DNA of 64,000 nucleotides from Metabacillus sediminilitoris (GCF_009720625.1 NZ_CP046266.1:441501-505500), one strand, 5' to 3'; positions 42,572-51,800 are shown, counted from the first letter of the stretch. Notes: generated by a model from the sequence alone, not told the origin. Program-made: numbers and translations.

Positions 42572-44017
42572 TTATTTAATTGCCTTACTAACTTTTAACC
42601 TTTTTCCTTTAATTGTTGCATTCTCCATAGCCTGTAAGACTAGTGAGCCCTTTCCGTTAAGGATATCAACATATGACATTTGATCATGAATGGTTATAAT
42701 TCCAATATCATCTGCTGTTACTCCGGGAATCTTTGCTATCGTACCAACAAAATCTACAGCTCGTATTTTCTTCTTTTTCCCGCCATTGAAATGGAGTTTA
42801 ATGATGTCTTGGTTTATTCGAGCAGTTTTATTGTTTCTAACGACGCGGCGGCCGCTACTTTTTTCTTCAAACTCATTTAATCCTGCAACAACTTCCTGAT
42901 GTGTAGGAGCTTCCATTAGTGGTATGTCAAAAGCAATGTATGTTTCAATTGCTTTTAGGAATTTCTCTTCAAAAGGTGTCACAAATGTAATTGCTTTTCC
43001 TTTATTGCCGGCTCGACCGGTTCTTCCTGTTCGGTGGACATAGCTCTCTTTTTCCATTGGAATGTCATAATTGATCACTAGTGTCACACTATCAATATCA
43101 ATCCCTCTTGCAGCTACATCGGTAGCGACTAAATAACGGAAATTACCCATTTTGAAACCATCCATCACGGCAAACCGATCTTCTTGTTCTAATCCACCAT
43201 GGAGTCTTTCACAAGAATAATTGGATTCTTCCAAATCGGAAAACACTTTGTCGACGTTTTCTTTCGTTCTGCAAAAAATGATACAGCTGTCTGGGTTTTC
43301 AACGACCGTTACGTCTTTAAGCAGTGAAATCTTGTCTTTCTCTTTCACTTCGATTACACGATGTTCAATTGTATTTGTTGTTATCCCTGTAGCTAATATC
43401 TCGATATTAATAGGGTTTTTCATATATTTATGACAGAGATTTTCAACATCTTTTGGTAATGTAGCGGAAAAGACCATCGTGACTCTGTTTGAAGGAAGTT
43501 CTTTAATGATTCCTTCTACTTCTTCGATAAAACCCATATTTAGCATTTCGTCCGCTTCATCAATGATAAGATACTTGATATCGTCTAAGACTAGTGTTCC
43601 TCTTTCGATATGGTCCATTACACGGCCCGGTGTACCGACGACTACATGAGTTTTTTGCTTCAATTCTTCTTTTTGCTTTGCAAAAGGTTCTTTTCCATAA
43701 ACCGCCATTGCTTTAATTCGTTTAAACCTTCCAATATTGGTTATATCCTCTCGAACTTGAACAGCAAGCTCCCGAGTAGGTGTAAGAATTAATGCTTGTG
43801 GCTTTTTTTCTTCCCAATTAACCATTTCACAAATAGGTATACCAAAGGAGGCAGTCTTTCCACTCCCTGTTTGTGATTTCACAACTAGATCTTGATATTC
43901 CATGGCTTTCGGTATTACTTCACTTTGAACCTCTGTAGGAGCTTTGTATTTTAACAAAACAAGTGCTCTTTTAATTTCATCGCTTAAATGATAGTCCTCA
44001 AAACTTTTTTTACTCAT
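42572..44017 (-). CDS. dbpA: DEAD-box ATP-dependent RNA helicase DbpA (YxiN)
   Basis: A 481-residue RNA helicase. The helicase core has the Q motif region, SQTGSGKT (Walker A), [13 protein letters not shown] in [13 protein letters not shown] and [10 protein letters not shown]. The last 75 residues form the DbpA RNA-binding domain ([20 protein letters not shown]), which directs the protein to hairpin 92 of 23S rRNA during large-subunit assembly. Length and domains match B. subtilis DbpA/YxiN. Leftward single gene; AAGAGGTTATTACATG lies at the start. Confidence 0.93.
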   Translation of the reverse strand: MSKKSFEDYHLSDEIKRALVLLKYKAPTEVQSEVIPKAMEYQDLVVKSQTGSGKTASFGIPICEMVNWEEKKPQALILTPTRELAVQVREDITNIGRFKRIKAMAVYGKEPFAKQKEELKQKTHVVVGTPGRVMDHIERGTLVLDDIKYLIIDEADEMLNMGFIEEVEGIIKELPSNRVTMVFSATLPKDVENLCHKYMKNPINIEILATGITTNTIEHRVIEVKEKDKISLLKDVTVVENPDSCIIFCRTKENVDKVFSDLEESNYSCERLHGGLEQEDRFAVMDGFKMGNFRYLVATDVAARGIDIDSVTLVINYDIPMEKESYVHRTGRTGRAGNKGKAITFVTPFEEKFLKAIETYIAFDIPLMEAPTHQEVVAGLNEFEEKSSGRRVVRNNKTARINQDIIKLHFNGGKKKKIRAVDFVGTIAKIPGVTADDIGIITIHDQMSYVDILNGKGSLVLQAMENATIKGKRLKVSKAIK

Positions 44018-44382
44018 GTAATAACCTCTTTTTTTATATTATCCGACTTATATATAGGATTCTCTCAAAGATACATCATATGCATAACCTGAATATGGTT
44101 CATTATACTTGAAATGCAAGAGAATCACTCTAATTTTAAAATTAAAAAATTATATTAAGATTACCTGCATTTTTGTTTTTTTTTTGTAATGGTACGAAAC
44201 CTTAGGGTGTGAACTAAAACACAGGGCTAATGACATCCTCAAAGTATGAATTGTGGTTTTATTTTTTAGTTTTACTTTGAATGGAACAAGTATAAGAAAA
44301 AAATAAAAATGTCACCATAATTACTAGAGAAGAGCCAAGTTTTCTAAAAATATTTATCGGGTATTATACAAGATATCTGAAG
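44018..44382. other. AT-rich gap upstream of the desaturase gene
   Basis: Between dbpA and the DesR-type sites there is no convincing gene. T-rich and A-rich tracts near 44150-44190 and the dbpA promoter are the only notable content. Confidence 0.5.
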
Positions 44383-44461
44383 TGACATCTTGTACATGAC
44401 ATTTGTCATACCCTGCATATGACACCTGCTACTAACATGATTCATTTAATTACTCTATAAT
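44383..44461 (+). promoter_or_regulatory. Desaturase promoter with DesR-like repeats
   Basis: Three TGACA half-sites (44383, 44397, 44420), the central one part of the perfect palindrome ATGACA-TT-TGTCAT (44396-44409), lie upstream of a TATAAT (44456) with a poor -35. This fits activation from upstream, as DesR does for des in B. subtilis at low temperature. The identity of the site as a DesR box is inferred from position. Confidence 0.5.
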
Positions 44462-44497
44462 TCGAGTTAACAACATAAGGAAGGGAATTCAAACAAA

Positions 44498-45538
44498 ATG
44501 ACCTTACAAAATAATACGAAAAGTTTAAGAAAACAAATTGCTCCTTTTGAAAAATCAACAACCCAAAAAAGCATATGGCAGATTATCAATACAATCGGGC
44601 CATTTATTATTTTATGGTACCTTGCCTATGAAAGCTTGTCTGTTTCTTATTGGTTAGCATTAGTTCCAATTGTGTTAGCTGCAGGTTTTTTAGTAAGAAC
44701 GTTCATTATTTTTCACGATTGTACACATTATTCGTTTTTAAAAAGTCGTCGAGCCAATCGAATAATTGGGACTATTACTGGTGTTTTAACATTATTCCCT
44801 TTTGATCAATGGGGGCATGACCACGCGGTTCATCACGCTACAAGTGGTAACTTGGATAAGCGGGGGACAGGAGATATTTGGACCCTTACAGTTGATGAAT
44901 ATTTGGCAGCACCACTTAAAACTCGTTTAGCCTATCGTTTTTATCGCAATCCTTTCGTTATGTTTGGATTAGGACCAATTTATGTTTTCCTTCTTAAAAA
45001 CAGATTTAATCGCAAAGGCGCCAGAAAGAAGGAACGCATGAATACCTACTTAACGAATATATTAATCGTTGCTCTGATAGGTTTGCTCTGCTTGATTGTC
45101 GGATGGAAGGCAGTCCTATTAGTACAAGGTTCTATTTTCTTACTTTCAGGTTCAGCAGGTATTTGGTTATTTTACGTACAGCACACTTTTGAAGACTCCT
45201 ACTTTGAGGAAAATAAAGAGTGGGAATATGTGTTAGCAGCAGTTGAAGGAAGTTCCTACTATAAGCTTCCAAAAATCATGCAATTTTTAACAGGAAATAT
45301 TGGTTATCACCATGTTCACCATTTAAGCCCAAGGGTGCCAAACTACAAACTAGAAGAGGCACATAATAACACTGAGCCTTTACAAAATGTACCAACGATT
45401 ACCCTTGCATCAAGCTTGCAATCACTTCGTTTCCGTTTATGGGATGAGAAGAAAAAGAATTTTGTAAGCTTTAAAGACGTTAAATCTTTAGCTAGAAAGA
45501 GTATGTCTGTTCAATCTAAACCTAAACCAGAACTATGA
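44498..45538 (+). CDS. des: Acyl-lipid fatty acid desaturase (Des)
   Basis: A 346-residue membrane desaturase that puts a double bond into phospholipid acyl chains to keep membranes fluid in the cold. The three histidine boxes that hold two irons are present: HDCTH (73-77), HDHAVHH (about 107-113) and HHVHH (about 269-273). Four membrane segments lie between the boxes. It is similar to B. subtilis delta-5 desaturase. GGAAGGGAA precedes the ATG. It is followed by a decayed DesR-like gene but no DesK. Confidence 0.92.
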   Translation: MTLQNNTKSLRKQIAPFEKSTTQKSIWQIINTIGPFIILWYLAYESLSVSYWLALVPIVLAAGFLVRTFIIFHDCTHYSFLKSRRANRIIGTITGVLTLFPFDQWGHDHAVHHATSGNLDKRGTGDIWTLTVDEYLAAPLKTRLAYRFYRNPFVMFGLGPIYVFLLKNRFNRKGARKKERMNTYLTNILIVALIGLLCLIVGWKAVLLVQGSIFLLSGSAGIWLFYVQHTFEDSYFEENKEWEYVLAAVEGSSYYKLPKIMQFLTGNIGYHHVHHLSPRVPNYKLEEAHNNTEPLQNVPTITLASSLQSLRFRLWDEKKKNFVSFKDVKSLARKSMSVQSKPKPEL

Positions 45539-45616
45539 CATCAACAATTATGACGGACTCCCTTATCAAATTGAAAGGAAGAGTCTTTCATAATTGCCAG
45601 ATAAGGAGAGAACATA

Positions 45617-46162
45617 ATGATTCGAATTGTCATTGCAGAGGATCAGGAAATGCTGTTAGGTACAATAGGTTCCCTTCTTAATTTGGAAGATGATATGGAA
45701 GTGGTTGGGGAGGCAAGAAATGGAGAAGAGGTCCTTACTCTTGTACACCGATTACAGCCGGATGTTTGTATCATGGATATTGAAATTCCTAAAAAAATCG
45801 GACCTGAGGCAGCAGAATCTATCAAATCATTTGGATGTAAAGTCATAATTTTAACAAACTTTGCTAAGAATGGTTATTTCCATTATGCATTAAAAGCGGA
45901 TATAAGAGGTTATCTATTGAAGGACAGACCAAGTGAAGAGTTAGCCTGCTCGATTCGCAGTATAATGGATGGAAAGCAAATTTACTCGCCTGAGCTAGTT
46001 GAAGAGGATTTCGTTGCCAATGAACGGGAAATTGAAGTTTTAAAACTGTCGGCTGATGGCCAAATCAACGGAGAAATCTCTAAAAAGCAAAATCAAAAAA
46101 AGGGAACTGTCAGAAGTTATTTTTCTTCAATCGTGGATAAAATGAAGCTGCCAACCGGATAG
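45617..46162 (+). pseudogene. desR: DesR-like response regulator, truncated and probably decayed
   Basis: The receiver domain is good: D9, phosphoacceptor D54 (CIMDIEIP), and K in LLKDRPSEELA, very like B. subtilis DesR. The LuxR-type DNA-binding half is damaged. About five residues are missing before NEREIEVLKL, the recognition helix reads NGEISKKQNQKKGTVRSYF, and the protein stops after KLPTG, about 18 residues early. Just past the stop another frame continues NRIEEE, the DesR C-terminal start, so a frameshift near 46155 is likely. It has a good AAGGAGAG site. The partner kinase DesK, normally between des and desR, is absent here. Confidence 0.7.
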
Positions 46163-46230
46163 AGGAGGAGCAAACTGTTACGCTTGCCCTTTTTCTCTTT
46201 TCCTTCTAAAAATGAGCTGAACTAGTTAGC

Positions 46231-46263
46231 AAAGAGCCTTTCCCTTTGGAGAGGCTCTTTTTT
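46231..46263 (+). terminator. Terminator after the desR remnant
   Basis: AAGAGCC/GGCTCTT with partial inner pairing, then a T run. Its sequence resembles the terminator in element B (41884-41914). Confidence 0.85.
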
Positions 46264-46323
46264 ATTATATACACAAAAATGGAAAATTTCTTATCACTAC
46301 GATATTTGTGTGCGATATAGGGA

Positions 46324-46752
46324 TTATTTATATTTAAAAACAATAATTCCCGCAATCATAATCACGATTCCAATGGCTTTATTAATAGTAAAAGGTACCT
46401 TTTCTGTTCCAAATAACCCAAGAGAATCAATGATTAGTGCAATGATTAACTGAGAGATTAGCAGTAAAATAACAGCATATGTAGGACCAATTTTTGTCAT
46501 GCCCTGCATAACACTATAAACAATTACCGCCCCCAACACCCCGCCTAAAAAGTAGATCTTTTCAACCTCATTCCACTTGGTAGTAGTTTCATCTCTTATT
46601 ATTAAAAATAATAGCAGCGATAAAATAAAACCTGAGCCATGGACAATTGTATTAGTCTGCCAAAACCCAAGTTTTTCACTGAGCCTCGTATTAAAAACTG
46701 ATTGCAGACTGATTAAGACCCCAGCTGCTAAAGAAAATAGGACACCTTGCAT
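46324..46752 (-). CDS. DMT family small membrane protein (YdcZ/DUF606 type)
   Basis: A 142-residue protein with five membrane segments. GVLISLQSVFNTRLSEKLGF at the start and IGIVIMIAGIIVF at the end fit the YdcZ (DUF606) group of the drug/metabolite transporter superfamily, half-size proteins that probably work as dimers. The substrate is unknown. GGAGGAACAGAT precedes the ATG. Leftward single gene. Confidence 0.85.
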   Translation of the reverse strand: MQGVLFSLAAGVLISLQSVFNTRLSEKLGFWQTNTIVHGSGFILSLLLFLIIRDETTTKWNEVEKIYFLGGVLGAVIVYSVMQGMTKIGPTYAVILLLISQLIIALIIDSLGLFGTEKVPFTINKAIGIVIMIAGIIVFKYK

Positions 46753-46878
46753 ATCTGTTCCTCCAAACCCTTTTTATCCTTTCAATCTTTAATACCCTCT
46801 TTGAAAATACTTTAGTCTAACTAATAAGAACTTTTTTAAGAGAGCTGTTTTCGCAAACTTTGTTGCTATTTACTTAGT

Positions 46879-47016
46879 AGTGCGAAGGGGGTGATTGCAG
46901 CGAGAGATGCACGATGACCGCGGGGCGGGCGGTAAGCCTCCTCGGCGTAAACGCCTGCGGGGTCTCACCCGTCCCGCTACACCCGCAGGAGTCTCGCACT
47001 TCCGCTCCAATCAACC
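46879..47016. repeat. GC-rich palindromic intergenic element
   Basis: About 140 bp of GC-rich DNA in an AT-rich gap. Inverted arms: GG(T)TGATTG near 46890 with CAATCAACC at 47008-47016; CTGCGGG with CCCGCAG inside (46955-46988); and a competing pair AGTGCGA/TCGCACT. It strongly recalls a dispersed palindromic repeat between genes in many Bacillus-group genomes (TCTCACC.GTCCCGCTA..CCCGCAGGAGTC). No ORF. Copy number cannot be judged from one window. Confidence 0.65.
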
Positions 47017-47192
47017 TTAAATATTAAATAGTTTTTTACTTAAAAAACAACAATCTTTTTGAAAAGAGCCAAAAAAATGGAAAGGGAGCATGGTTCACGA
47101 ATAGTCGTGATTTATTTGTTAATAAAAGTCATGCAGTGTTTAGCTCAAAAATGAACTATTCAAATAAAAACATGGTTATTGATAAATTTCTA

Positions 47193-47221
47193 TTTACGAA
47201 CATTTGTTCTTGGTTTATAAT
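47193..47221 (+). promoter_or_regulatory. LexA-type (SOS) promoter
   Basis: TTTACG, 17 bases, TATAAT, with the LexA/DinR box CGAACatttGTTCT (47197-47210; Bacillus consensus CGAACnnnnGTTCG) across the -35 and spacer. The first gene downstream is the VOC protein at 47343, 122 bp from the -10. A short frame TTG at 47254 has AGGAG upstream but ends after five codons. Confidence 0.6.
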
Positions 47222-47342
47222 GTGATTATGGGTAATAATAGGAGATAGGCAGTATTGAAAAGTGTCAATTGAATTGTTGAATTGAAGATCTATTGATCAT
47301 GCAGGCTAGTAAAAAATTTAATGACTATAGGAGCTGAATACT

Positions 47343-47768
47343 TTGACAGTGCGATTAATTCCCTACTTAGTGATGAATGGAAATGCAAAGGAAGCAATCA
47401 AATTTTATGAAAATGCTTTAGATGCACAAGTTCTTTATATGCAATCTTTCGAAGAGGGACCGGAAAATCCAGAATATCCTTTACCAGAAGATGCAAAGGA
47501 CCGTGTTATGCACGCGACGTTAAAAGTTGGTGAAACAGAACTGATGTTTAGTGATACTTTTCCTGGTCAACCACATCAAAGTGGAAATCAAGTAACAATT
47601 TGTATTTCAACGAAAGATCCAGAAAAGGCAAGAAAAATGTATGATGCATTACAGGAAGGCGGAAAAGTGAATATGCCGCTGCAAGAAACATTTTTTAGTC
47701 CGGCTTATGGCAATGTAACAGATAAGTTTGGCGTAGAGTTTCAAATTTACACTGAAGGCAAACATTAA
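47343..47768 (+). CDS. VOC family (PhnB-like glyoxalase fold) protein
   Basis: A 141-residue protein of the vicinal oxygen chelate superfamily, PhnB-like branch. PYLVMNGNAKEAIKFYENAL at the start, DRVMHATLKVGETELMFSDT in the middle and SPAYGNVTDKFGVEFQIY at the end form the two beta-alpha-beta-beta-beta modules. The activity is unknown; relatives include resistance proteins and lyases. TTG start with AGGAG ten bases upstream. The upstream LexA-type promoter suggests DNA-damage control. Confidence 0.85.
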   Translation: MTVRLIPYLVMNGNAKEAIKFYENALDAQVLYMQSFEEGPENPEYPLPEDAKDRVMHATLKVGETELMFSDTFPGQPHQSGNQVTICISTKDPEKARKMYDALQEGGKVNMPLQETFFSPAYGNVTDKFGVEFQIYTEGKH

Positions 47769-47866
47769 CTTCTGTAAATGCTCCTATTAGGTATTACCCT
47801 AAGCACGTCCAAGCCCAGACACACCATGTAATTAATACATAAGTATTTTCTTAAATTGAATAAAAA

Positions 47867-47896
47867 AGCCGATCTTTCTACTAAAAAAGATCGGCT
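47867..47896. terminator. Terminator between convergent units
   Basis: AGCCGATCTTT/AAAGATCGGCT, perfect 11-bp arms. The T run is on the leftward side, so it mainly serves the leftward genes at 48057-48962. Confidence 0.8.
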
Positions 47897-47911
47897 ATTA
47901 GTCTGAAGTAG

Positions 47912-48064
47912 GAGAGCCTGGCCGCAAGCTATAAGTGCAAACTGGATAATCGGCTTAAACTACTACCTGAAATCGGAATGTATCTAGAGGGATTCATTCA
48001 TTATCTTCCTGAAGCAAATAATGAAAAATATAGTTTGAAAAATGCAGGATACAAGCTTATCTAA
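47912..48064 (+). pseudogene. C-terminal gene fragment
   Basis: An open frame of 50 codons without a start (ESLAASYKCKLDNRLKLLPE, then GMYLEGFIHYLPEANNEKYS and a stop) reads like a real protein end. It begins right after the terminator at 47867 and overlaps the end of the leftward gene at 48057. It is probably the tail of a deleted gene; the family is not recognised. Confidence 0.4.
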
Positions 48065-48428
48065 TCATAGAAGGACCAGTTAATGATTCAGGTGACATAC
48101 CAAGTACTAATAGACTAATTTTTGCGTAACCAGTATTTCTAAATTTAGCTAAAAACTGTTTTAACACGGTAAAATTTTGATCTTCTTTTACCTTTTGCAG
48201 TTCTTTTTTATACAATCGCAGTACTGAACCGTACACAGAATTAGGAGAGTATTTATCAGGATTTTCGTCCATAAGTAAACAACCCATATAATGATATTTA
48301 AATTGAAATGAATAGGTAAGTTTAATAATATCCAAAAGTTTTTCATAAAGGGCAGGATAATCTTTTTTTAACTTCTTAAGATCTTCGTTTGTAGCTTTTA
48401 GTTCATCAATGCTCGATAAAGTTAACAT
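48057..48428 (-). CDS. Hypothetical helical protein, 123 residues
   Basis: A soluble, mostly helical, lysine-rich protein (SSIDELKATNEDLKKLKKDY; FQFKYHYMGCLLMDENPDKY). No family or catalytic motif recognised. AGAGGAGGAAAAATTC precedes the ATG, a strong site. It lies 15 bp after the acyl-CoA thioesterase gene and is likely cotranscribed with it. Confidence 0.65.
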   Translation of the reverse strand: MLTLSSIDELKATNEDLKKLKKDYPALYEKLLDIIKLTYSFQFKYHYMGCLLMDENPDKYSPNSVYGSVLRLYKKELQKVKEDQNFTVLKQFLAKFRNTGYAKISLLVLGMSPESLTGPSMIR

Positions 48429-48443
48429 GAATTTTTCCTCCTC

Positions 48444-48962
48444 TTATTTGTCCCAAGGTTTTTCAAGTGAAATATATTCAGCTAATTCTTTGCTTTTTCG
48501 TCTTCTTAATTTACGAATTTCTGCTCTTTCTTTACCTGTGTTGTAAAGGAATTTTTCCTCTTCTGTTTCAGGAATAATATTTGGAACTTCAACAGGCCTT
48601 TTCTGTTCATCAAGTGCAACAAACGTCAAAAATGCTGTTGCTGCAATCCGGCGCTCACTATTCATCATATCTTCAGCAATAACCTTACAGAAGATTTCCA
48701 TTGATGTTTTTCCAGTATAGGTTACAAACGATTCTACACAGACTGAATCTGTTTGATGAATCGGACATAAGAAATCGATTGAATCTGTAGATGCTGTCAC
48801 ACATTCTTTCACTCTGGAATGTCTGCGGGCTGATAATGTAGCAGCATCATCAAGTTTTTTCATCAAAACGCCGCCAAACAATGTGTTGTAGTTATTTAAA
48901 TCACAAGATAACACTTGTGCAGTATTAATAATTCGGCTATCTTTCGCTTTTTTTGCTATCAT
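48444..48962 (-). CDS. Acyl-CoA thioesterase, hotdog fold (YkhA-like)
   Basis: A 172-residue cytoplasmic hydrolase that splits acyl-CoA to fatty acid and CoA. NNYNTLFGGVLMKKLDDAAT (about residues 23-42) contains the N..GG..M..D pattern of the active-site helix of the YciA/YkhA/BACH group, and the rest gives one hotdog domain with a basic C-terminal tail. Very similar in memory to B. subtilis YkhA. First gene of a likely two-gene unit. GGATG-type purines precede the ATG. Confidence 0.88.
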   Translation of the reverse strand: MIAKKAKDSRIINTAQVLSCDLNNYNTLFGGVLMKKLDDAATLSARRHSRVKECVTASTDSIDFLCPIHQTDSVCVESFVTYTGKTSMEIFCKVIAEDMMNSERRIAATAFLTFVALDEQKRPVEVPNIIPETEEEKFLYNTGKERAEIRKLRRRKSKELAEYISLEKPWDK

Positions 48963-49145
48963 TTTGTTACATCCTTTCCACTAGTGGATTTTAGATTGTA
49001 AAAAAACAAATCCATGTTATTAAAAGGTTTTTCTTACCTGTAACAAGTGTAAGTCGCATTGTACTATTAGTAAAATGGTTAGAATTCATATAAAATATAG
49101 CTTTTATCTATGTAAATGCTTACAAGTATTGACAGTATCATTAAA

Positions 49146-49180
49146 AAAACGGCTCTCACACTAATAAGAGTCGTTTTTAT
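49146..49180 (-). terminator. Terminator of the LysR gene
   Basis: ACGACTCT pairs with AGAGCCGT (one G-U or mismatch) and, reading leftward, a run of seven T follows; it lies directly after the LysR stop. Confidence 0.8.
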
Positions 49181-49192
49181 AGATAAAATGTA

Positions 49193-50089
49193 TTAACTTT
49201 TTTGATAACACTGTTTGAGTTGTTCCTTCGAAAAGTGTATCCATTCTCTGGCAGCAAAGGAGAAATATCCATTTTTGACCCAAATAACTGCAAGGTTCCA
49301 GCTGATAGAAGGATTTACAATATCAATTGATTTAACATCTTTGTGGAGATGATGGCAAATACTTGCTGGCAAAAGGGAAACTCCAAACTTATTAGCAACC
49401 ATTTCTTCGATAAAAGACCGTTGTGAACTTTCTGAAATAATATGTGGATTAAATCCTGCCTTTTTGCAAGATAGAATAATTCGATCATTTAGGACAAAGT
49501 CCTTATTAAACAATATAAATGATTCATTTGCCAATTCTTCTAAATTAACTTTCTCTTTCTCTGCTAGTGGATGTGAAGGATGGAGGATTAGCTTTAAATC
49601 TTCTTTCATTAAAGAGAAATGATCAAATACCTCGTCATTTGTCGGAAGCACAATGACACCAACATCAAGAAGATTTTTTTCGACATCTTCTTCAATTTTT
49701 TTAGAACCGTTCTCCACTAATTCAAACGTAATTCCGGGATATTTTTCATGAAAAATACTTACGACTTTTAAAAAAAGATGTGCATCAAAAATTGGCGGCA
49801 GACCGATACGGATATGACCTTTTTTAAGTCCTGTAAGATTGTCTAATTCTACTTTTAAATTCTGGAAGGCTTTATCAATTAATTTTGCCTGCTCTAAAAT
49901 GATGTGTCCAGCATCTGTTAAGATTAATTGCTTTCTTGACCTGTCAAAGAGTTCTACACCTAACTCCGATTCAAGGTTCTTTATCATCTTACTAATGGTT
50001 GGTTGTGTAATAAATAAATGATCAGCAGCACGTGAAAAACTTTTATGGTTTGAGACCTCAATAAAGTATTGTAAATGTTTGATATCCAA
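49193..50089 (-). CDS. LysR family transcription regulator (YwbI/CidR-like)
   Basis: A 298-residue LysR regulator. The helix-turn-helix is at residues 1-60 (MDIKHLQYFIEVSNHKSFSR ... FITQPTISKMIKNLESELG), followed by the two-lobe effector domain. Segments such as LTGLKKGHIRIGLPPI recall B. subtilis YwbI/CidR, which activates cidABC-type genes in response to acetate, but no such genes are adjacent here. A TTG at 50089 has AGGTG seven bases upstream; an ATG at 50110 has no site. Confidence 0.88.
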   Translation of the reverse strand: MDIKHLQYFIEVSNHKSFSRAADHLFITQPTISKMIKNLESELGVELFDRSRKQLILTDAGHIILEQAKLIDKAFQNLKVELDNLTGLKKGHIRIGLPPIFDAHLFLKVVSIFHEKYPGITFELVENGSKKIEEDVEKNLLDVGVIVLPTNDEVFDHFSLMKEDLKLILHPSHPLAEKEKVNLEELANESFILFNKDFVLNDRIILSCKKAGFNPHIISESSQRSFIEEMVANKFGVSLLPASICHHLHKDVKSIDIVNPSISWNLAVIWVKNGYFSFAAREWIHFSKEQLKQCYQKS

Positions 50090-50294
50090 TTTCGTACACC
50101 TGCTTATCATAAATTTGTATGAGATATAAATAAAATACCATAAAAGCGCAAGTTTTTAAGCAAGAGGATTCATTCATTTTGGACCATAAAAAAAGCCCGC
50201 ATTTGTGTTGGGCATGTCGTGCCTAAGAATTCCGGCAAAAATGAGTTTCCAACTAAACTATGTTATAGTTAATTTATAAAAGGGGGAATCCACT

Positions 50295-51689
50295 ATGGAA
50301 CAAGCGCAATTTTTCATTTATCATCATCAAAAGCCGATTCAACTTCAAGCAGAAAGAGCTGTGATCTATATGCAAGGTGAAATCATTGAAGCATATAGTG
50401 ATAACAATGAATTGTACTACCTGTTTTTTTATAAAAATCATTTCCTAACAGCAGCTAAAGCGATAAAACTTCGACGTCAATCATACATTGAGCATGCATT
50501 TAAAGAAGGTATGGTTTTTGATTTCCCCCACCCGTTCATCCATGCTTTACTTTCTTCCAATCACCCTTGTCAAATGATCAGCTTCAAGCAATTATTAAAA
50601 AAATTAGAAATGTATTATTCCCCATATGAAAAAGCATTTATATTAACTTTCTTTGAATCGTTTATTCCAAAAAAGCAGTTGTTTAATGAGATAAAAACTG
50701 ATTTTTATAAATACCGTCGTAATGGCCAGCTGTTATTAGGCTATCAGCTTATTCGAATTTTAATGGATTTCGCGCCAAAGCATAGCTTGGTAAAATCGCT
50801 TGCAAGTGACATGAATTTTAATAAATATGCTGTTTTATACAGTAGAAAGCCTGAGGAAGTACTTGCAACAGATGGTATTTTTGCTGAAAAAATACTGTAT
50901 TCTCAGCTAGAAAACGATATCAGTTTTCAGCAGCTTATCGACCGTTTAGAAAAAGAAGCAAGATGGATCGATGTGATTGCTGTAACGATGTCTAAGCTCC
51001 AAATAACCCCTTCTATTGACTACTATCAATATCTTACAAAACTACTTGACCAGCATTTTAATGAAACCGAAACTGAATATATTTTAGAACAGTTATCGGA
51101 TCAATTACCTGTCTTCCTTCCACTACAACAAGATTTATTTTACAATTATGTCAAACAACAAAAAGTCCAAAAAGCCTTTACTATGATGAATAACCATAAC
51201 TTCAAGCTAAGTCATGCACAAGTACATTCCTTTGGAGAAATGTTAGAGATTATGGATTTAGATGCTCATTCTTTACGCCCAGAAGTGCTTAATAGCATCA
51301 TAAAAGCTGTTATTTCCTTGTTTCCTGAAAAAGCGGATATGCTTCTTACTAAATATGTCATTTCATTACTTAAAACAAATGAATTAGATTTTATTAAAAA
51401 CTGGCTGGATTCATTTAAAGAAGCGCATGGAAATCTTCAACTTTTCGAAAAAATTAATACAATGATTAAGTTGAGTGAATCTCTTGATCAAATGAATATC
51501 CTCGGAGAGTTGTATTATGAATTTAAACAATTTGATAAAGCGATAGAATGCTTTAGCTGGGAAATGGAACTGTATCCTAGTGATCCAAAACCGCTGCAAT
51601 GGTTGGCTAAAATCTATGGGGAATTAGGAATGAAACATGAATCAGATGCATACAGGAATCTTTGTATTGACTTGCAAAAATGGGCATGA
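50295..51689 (+). CDS. Helical repeat (TPR-like) hypothetical protein
   Basis: A 464-residue soluble protein. The N-terminal 60 residues are beta-rich (IYHHQKPIQLQAERAVIYMQ); the rest is helical, and the C-terminus has a clear TPR (LGELYYEFKQFDKAIECFSW ... PLQWLAKIYGELGMKHESDAY). No enzyme motif. Probably a scaffold or partner protein; function unknown. AAAGGGGG precedes the ATG. A 21-codon hydrophobic frame and an acetyltransferase gene follow. Confidence 0.7.
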   Translation: MEQAQFFIYHHQKPIQLQAERAVIYMQGEIIEAYSDNNELYYLFFYKNHFLTAAKAIKLRRQSYIEHAFKEGMVFDFPHPFIHALLSSNHPCQMISFKQLLKKLEMYYSPYEKAFILTFFESFIPKKQLFNEIKTDFYKYRRNGQLLLGYQLIRILMDFAPKHSLVKSLASDMNFNKYAVLYSRKPEEVLATDGIFAEKILYSQLENDISFQQLIDRLEKEARWIDVIAVTMSKLQITPSIDYYQYLTKLLDQHFNETETEYILEQLSDQLPVFLPLQQDLFYNYVKQQKVQKAFTMMNNHNFKLSHAQVHSFGEMLEIMDLDAHSLRPEVLNSIIKAVISLFPEKADMLLTKYVISLLKTNELDFIKNWLDSFKEAHGNLQLFEKINTMIKLSESLDQMNILGELYYEFKQFDKAIECFSWEMELYPSDPKPLQWLAKIYGELGMKHESDAYRNLCIDLQKWA

Positions 51690-51734
51690 TCATAGGTTCA
51701 CTTTCCTAAGGAATAGATAAAGGGGGAGAGATGG

Positions 51735-51800
51735 TTGGTTTTATTACTATTTGGATTTTTATTTGTTTCCATTTCTCTCTATGCCATTATAAGAACGTAA
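51735..51800 (+). CDS. Possible 21-residue membrane peptide
   Basis: A TTG start six bases after GGGGGAG gives MVLLLFGFLFVSISLYAIIR plus one residue: a single hydrophobic helix with a positive end. Small hydrophobic peptides of this kind occur in Bacillus, but the frame is short and could be chance. Confidence 0.3.
   Translation: MVLLLFGFLFVSISLYAIIRT

Noticed and set aside
50187..50208. Leftward hairpin GCCC/GGGC with a T run upstream of the LysR gene.
   Set aside because: Stem of only four GC pairs and no leftward transcript to terminate; left out of the feature list.
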